Positions 60,501 to 64,000 of a stretch of 64,000 nucleotides of DNA are shown here, piece after piece. How positions within the stretch are numbered: position 1 is the stretch's first letter; every line of letters begins with the position of its first letter. Location of the stretch: NCBI RefSeq assembly GCF_014529535.1, contig NW_023503293.1, positions 4,792,741 to 4,856,740 of the forward strand, in the 5' to 3' direction. Position numbers and translations under genes: made by a program. Origin of the DNA: Bradysia coprophila. Taxonomy: Eukaryota; Arthropoda; Insecta; Diptera; Sciaridae. The notes beneath the pieces are model-generated. The model saw only the letters and a list, made by a program, of their open reading frames with translations. It searched no databases and had not been told where the DNA came from.

Positions 60501-63500
60501 CATTTTGCTGGCGTAAGATGTGGTTGTAAAGGGAGTAAAAAACGACCCACTTGATAAATGACAAACAACTTGATAGTCAATTATCAAATTTGTTAGTCAA
60601 CTATCAAATTTGTTAGTCAACTATCAAATTTGTTGGTCAACTATCAAACTTGATGGTCAACTATCAAGTTGTTAGTCAACTATCAAATTTGATAGTCAAC
60701 TATCAAATTTGATAGTCAACTATCAAGTTTGATAGTCAACTATCAAGTTTTTAGTCAACTATCAAGTTTGATAGTCAACTATCAAGTTTTTAGTCAACTA
60801 TCAAATTTGATATTCAACTGATACTCAATTATCAAATTTGTTAGTAAACTAACAAATTTGTTAGTCAACTATCAAACTATCACTGATAGTTAGGCATCGA
60901 ATGATGAAATTATTCTTCCTACCAGTTTCATGCACGTCGAAAACAAACTTATATGATTTACCCACACGACTAAACAAAATCAAATTTCATCAAAGTAATC
61001 TTTTTTAATTGAGGCTATGATCAACAGTATTAATCAATATAGCCCATCTTCGAACTTAGCCTCGGGATTCCACGTATTAAAAAAAAAATCATCCAAATTG
61101 GTTAAAAATTACTCAAGTGATCGTGATCGTTTCAACGATTTTTTTACCCGCATTTAACGTTTTTCATAGCATTTCATACATTTTCAATCATAGTAAACCT
61201 TTTTGTTACCCACATTTTTCGGTATTTTCTGGTGTAAGACCCTGACTTTCAGTCAAGGAAATAACAAAAGAAATACTGGAAATTCTTTTGTTATTTCCAC
61301 TGGAAATTGTTTTTCTTACAAATCACGGCAGTATTGTCCATTCTGCATGAGGAGAGTTTATTCAGCGTTTATTTACCATTTAAACAATTGATCATGTGGA
61401 ATAAATGATACTCTCTCTCTCTCTCCATAACCCGGAATGGTGCCATACGAAAGTAAATAATGAAACAATTATTAATCCGTTCGATTCACATGAATAGTAA
61501 ATAAATTATAATTAAAGGCATCAATCGAACGATACACAATTTCCGAGTAGACACATAACGTGACCCCTTACATGCACTACATGCTGACCTTATCATTGCA
61601 TTGGAAGAATGATTCGAGTCTGTAACGACATTTCCCTATCATAATTTGCAGTTCGCTGTGTTGATTTATATTTCGTTCAATTGAATGATTGCCATTTTTG
61701 TTTCGAATGCATTAGTTGGAACAGACTTTTTGTTCATTTTTTGAAAGTCTAGCATTTCTCACGATTGTTTTTTTTTAATGTTTTACCGAAAAGTATCGGA
61801 AAAGTGAAGAAGTGAACGACATAGAAATCTCCAAAACTGGCATACAAAGACGTAATGGTCGTAATGGTTGTTGTTATGTGGTTGTAAAAATATCTGTATG
61901 AATTTTTGCTTTGAAATGAAACATTAGTTCGGTTTTATCGATCAAACATTCCGGTTCATTGCGTTACATAATAGGGACATGAATTGTTAGAACATTTGAT
62001 ATTTTTCGGTGGTTTGTTATTATGTATATTTGAATGGTGAACCAAATGGAAAATGCCGTTTCTTTTTGTTTCATTTTATTAATATTAGTGATGTGCGTTT
62101 TAGTTCATTGAGTTCAACTACCGACAAATGAACAGGCAATTTTTAGTGGGGGACTGGTGAGCATTTGAAGCTACATAGAAGGGGTTACTCAAGGTGTAAC
62201 ATATACAGTATATTCTGGACATAATCTATAAAACATATAAATTTTGTGTGTATGTAACAAGCGAAAAAAAAGTGAAATAAAAAAAAAACCGAACGAAAAT
62301 TCATTGTCAACGATTGCACGGCATTAATAAGTTGCATGTTGTTCCGTTCGGAGTAATTTGTTAGACGTTTTGTACCGTTGTGCGGTGTTTAAAAAGAATT
62401 TTCAAGTTAACAATGCCTTCTTCGTGGCTGAAACGACGTTTTAATTATATTAAACGACTAAGTGGTTTCGTGTCCGGATCCGCTAAAAGTGTAGACGAAA
62501 GTGGTGCTAGTTTGGGTAAGAATATAAAAAACGATCTGAACGCGGGCAATCGTTGGGCTAAGGATGAAAAAAATGCCTATCGCGATTACAGCAAAAATAG
62601 GGATCAGAGTTTAGTTCAACGGAATATTTTAGATTCGAAAAAGTTCATCGATGAAGAGAAAAAGTGCAATGTAAATGTACCGCATGGGGCACAGAGTGAT
62701 AATGGATCGGAGGAATTCCCTGGTCAAGACCATAATGATGGAAGTGAGTTTTTATATTGTGATTGTACTAGAAGTTTATGTGGAGTTATGAGTTTAAAAT
62801 GTTACATGTCTTCGGTTGTCACGAAGGGTCACCACACCTGTTCCCTTATTAATATTCAAATTTGTCACGATGTTCTATGTCTAATCTGAACTCGAATCTA
62901 GTTAAAATCCCATTCCACATTCAATTACAGTCAATTCAACTAAATTGATGTGGAAGGTAAAAAATTACTCTGAAAATTGAAATGCACTCCTTGTCGATAG
63001 ATAAGGTAATTTGCATAGGTATCGCTTTGTTTCCTAAACTTTAGTTTGCAGTTTGAATTTCCGTTCAAATAATTGGCATACCATTCACTTCGTTGCTGTA
63101 AGACACCCGATTAATTATGCAGCTGGGAATTTCTATTGATTTTTTTAAGTTGTGATATTGAACTAAGCGCAGCTGAATAGAAAATACATTCAGATAATAG
63201 AAATAAAAATCGTATCAGCACCCACTCTCAATATTATATAGGTCGTGACCGCTAGTTCAATTGAGTATAATTAACTTCAAACAATTCGCAATTCTTGGTA
63301 ACTTTAACAATTTCTCATCGACAAAATTGACTGAAATAAGCTCTGGCTCTGGCTTGTTTATATTATAGTAAATCTTATCAGATTTTTGTATCAAACAATG
63401 CAATATAAATGGCAGTACGTTTTGCCGTACATGGTCACGTCTCATAATTGGGAAGTGGATAAATCTATTGCATAGACACATTATACACCAATCTTCCATA

Positions 63501-64000
63501 AAACCGACAAATAATATTGACAATATTAATTGACAAATGTGCACTATTTCCACTATTCCAGGACGAATACATGGTGCCATGGTGTCGAAGGTGAATGCAG
63601 ATACGAGATCGGTTACAGTGGAATGGTATGAACATGGAGAAACAAAGGGGAAAGAAGTAGAATTAGATGCCATTTTAGAATTAAATAATGAGGTCGAAGC
63701 TGCAGCATCGTCGCCGAAAATTGTGCGGCAAATCAGTGGAAATCCATTGTCTCGGGTAAGTTTATTTGGTTTTTAAGCGATAAATCTTAGATCTGATCAC
63801 GATGCTGTGATGTGCTGTCATATTTATATATTTATGACGAATGGGACTATTCAAACACTATTAACGTTCAAGGGGGCGTTAGTCCCACCATTTGCTGGCT
63901 GAGAGAATCGTATTTTCAAACTCCTTGGAAGCGTGTGTGTTTGAATGGTCCCAAATGCTATAAAACTTACACCATGCGTATCAATTTTTCTTAGGCTGGT
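48541..64000 (+). CDS. Klp10A: Kinesin-13 microtubule depolymerase, N-terminal part (Klp10A-like), incomplete
   Basis: Exon 1a (48541-48589) codes [17 protein letters not shown] and ends in phase 1 at a GTAAGT donor. It joins exon 2 (63562-63755), which reads [20 protein letters not shown] and then [20 protein letters not shown]. Exon 2 ends with SGNPLSR in phase 0 at another GTAAGT. This Tudor-like N-terminal domain is diagnostic of KIF2/Klp10A kinesins. The neck and motor domain lie beyond the window. Family knowledge: these kinesins do not walk; they use ATP to peel protofilaments from microtubule ends at spindle poles, centromeres and centrioles. The first intron is about 15 kb and contains an alternative first coding exon at 62413-62743. 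A leader splice acceptor at 48463 suggests a further upstream leader exon. Confidence 0.9.
54344..54571 (-). CDS. Possible nested minus-strand exon, unrecognised
   Basis: The frame ends [20 protein letters not shown], six residues before a stop at 54344. This is a coil-like helix with a codon pattern less AT-biased than its surroundings. No in-frame ATG opens it; an acceptor-like TTTACGCAG lies near 54553. It could be the last exon of a small nested gene or a decayed copy of one. Confidence 0.22.
   Translation of the reverse strand: MSLIYADFRIFPCLKVFVRLRYASNNSEETNVSSVSHRKVSLIRNGLVRLQRLQKQRDELYSKILVKASEVKDLS
55720..55975. mobile_element. MITE with ends TGCAC...GTGCA
   Basis: The termini share CTTGAAAATGTCCATACCT in inverted orientation. 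Outside this the weaker match TGCACAATGA / TGCACGGTGA extends the repeats to about 30 bp. No clear target duplication is seen. Confidence 0.55.
57039..57102. repeat. Perfect 13-bp inverted repeat with imperfect extension
   Basis: GATATTTCGTATC and GATACGAAATATC face each other 38 bases apart, and the similarity continues inward (GATGAGTAAAA against GATAAGTGAAAA). Confidence 0.55.
58585..58891. mobile_element. Palindromic MITE of about 307 bp
   Basis: Outer ends ATTCATCTGC and GCAGATGAAT enclose a second pair, GGGACTGACATTCACAGAGT and the inverted CTCTGTGAATCAGTCCC. No duplication of the target was identified. Confidence 0.5.
60290..61262. mobile_element. Old relative of the giant fold-back, with its own satellite
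   Basis: Near the left end, GCTTCGCTCTGGCCGCAAACT and CACACTCG match sequence in the arms of the element at 23335-34123 (around 25312-25343). Near the right end, inverted matches to 31000-31260 occur: ATAGCCCATCTTCGAACTTA, CTTTCAGTCAAGG. Between them lies a tandem repeat at 60571-60890. The element is much decayed. Confidence 0.5.
60571..60890. repeat. 21-22-bp palindromic satellite
   Basis: About 15 copies of a unit close to TTGATAGTCAACTATCAAA. Each unit is a palindrome in itself, since TTGATAGT and ACTATCAA mirror each other, so any stretch can fold into hairpins. Confidence 0.85.
61263..62412. other. Upstream region of the alternative kinesin-13 exon
   Basis: A (TC)n run lies at about 61412-61424. 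The rest is AT-rich with no coding exon. The promoter and leader for the exon at 62413 should lie in its last few hundred bases; I could not fix a TATA box or initiator. Confidence 0.35.
62413..62743 (+). CDS. Klp10A: Alternative first coding exon of the kinesin-13 gene
   Basis: ATG in a good context (AACAATGC) opens 110 codons. They end in phase 1 at the donor GTGAGT, which fits exon 2 (63562) and would give ...HNDG-R-RIHGAM. The encoded N-terminus replaces the 16 residues of exon 1a. It begins with a basic amphipathic stretch, [19 protein letters not shown], and continues rich in Asn, Asp, Lys and Ser ([20 protein letters not shown]). I recognise no domain. The fit of phase and the position 818 bp before exon 2 support use as an alternative promoter exon; that both belong to one gene is inferred. 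The other possibility is the first exon of an unrelated gene. Confidence 0.55.
63842..63953. mobile_element. 112-bp hairpin MITE in a kinesin-13 intron
   Basis: TGGGACTATTCAAACAC and the inverted GTGTTTGAATGGTCCCA bound the element, which has a GC-richer centre. It lies 86 bp past the exon 2 donor. No target duplication is apparent. Confidence 0.55.

Larger units (their letters stand above)
48590..62412 (+). other. Large first intron of the kinesin-13 gene
   Basis: Apart from the alternative first exon after it, I see no coding exon of the gene here. It carries palindromic elements at 55720-55975, 57039-57102 and 58585-58891, an old element with satellite filling at about 60290-61262 and a minus-strand open frame at 54344-54571. 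A somewhat GC-richer block at 50160-50650 has no readable termini or motif. Confidence 0.5.

Noticed and set aside
62380-62412. Frame extension upstream of the alternative kinesin-13 ATG
   Set aside because: It starts from GTG only; the first ATG in a good context is at 62413.

Overview
The window is an AT-rich stretch of an insect nuclear genome. Genes are split by many short GT-AG introns (about 60-80 bp) and a few very long ones. Start contexts are often CAAAATG-like, and the encoded proteins look dipteran. My inference is a lower dipteran (fungus-gnat or midge type); no ribosomal or mitochondrial marker is present to prove it. There are no prokaryotic operons or CRISPR arrays.

Layout. 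1-5258: a three-exon gene for an uncharacterised protein with one unusual C2H2 finger (+). 5350-5779: the mitochondrial small TIM chaperone Tim9 (-), convergent with the first gene and 91 bp away. 7342-11174: actin-related protein 2, Arp2 (+), with at least two candidate microexons in its third-exon intron. 11175-17016: intergenic and probable pod1 5' untranslated sequence, rich in palindromic MITEs. 17039-35446: the coronin-7 orthologue pod1 (+), 17 coding exons. Its last intron is 12.7 kb and holds a giant fold-back element (23335-34123). 35447-44531: a repeat-rich zone with a retrotransposon reverse-transcriptase relic (37689-38177), two more palindromic elements and a small membrane-protein gene (42749-43141). 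44532-45545: the ER J-protein DNAJC25 (-). 48541-64000: the 5' end of a kinesin-13 gene (Klp10A-like, +), with two alternative first coding exons 14 kb apart; the motor domain lies beyond the window.

Three of the six recognisable genes (Arp2, pod1, kinesin-13) act on actin or microtubules. They are separate conserved genes and I see no sign of a functional cluster. Tim9 and DNAJC25 serve mitochondrial import and ER folding.

The most unusual structure is the element in the last intron of pod1. Two near-identical 2.2-kb inverted arms flank about ten tandem 500-bp units, and each unit is itself a MITE with 100-bp terminal inverted repeats. A terminal half-unit in inverted orientation closes the array, and a second degenerate 150-bp repeat array sits next to it. 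Elsewhere the window holds several non-autonomous elements whose target-site duplications can be read directly: three of hAT type with 8-bp duplications plus one more with an 8-bp duplication, and two abutting piggyBac-type palindromes sharing one TTAA.
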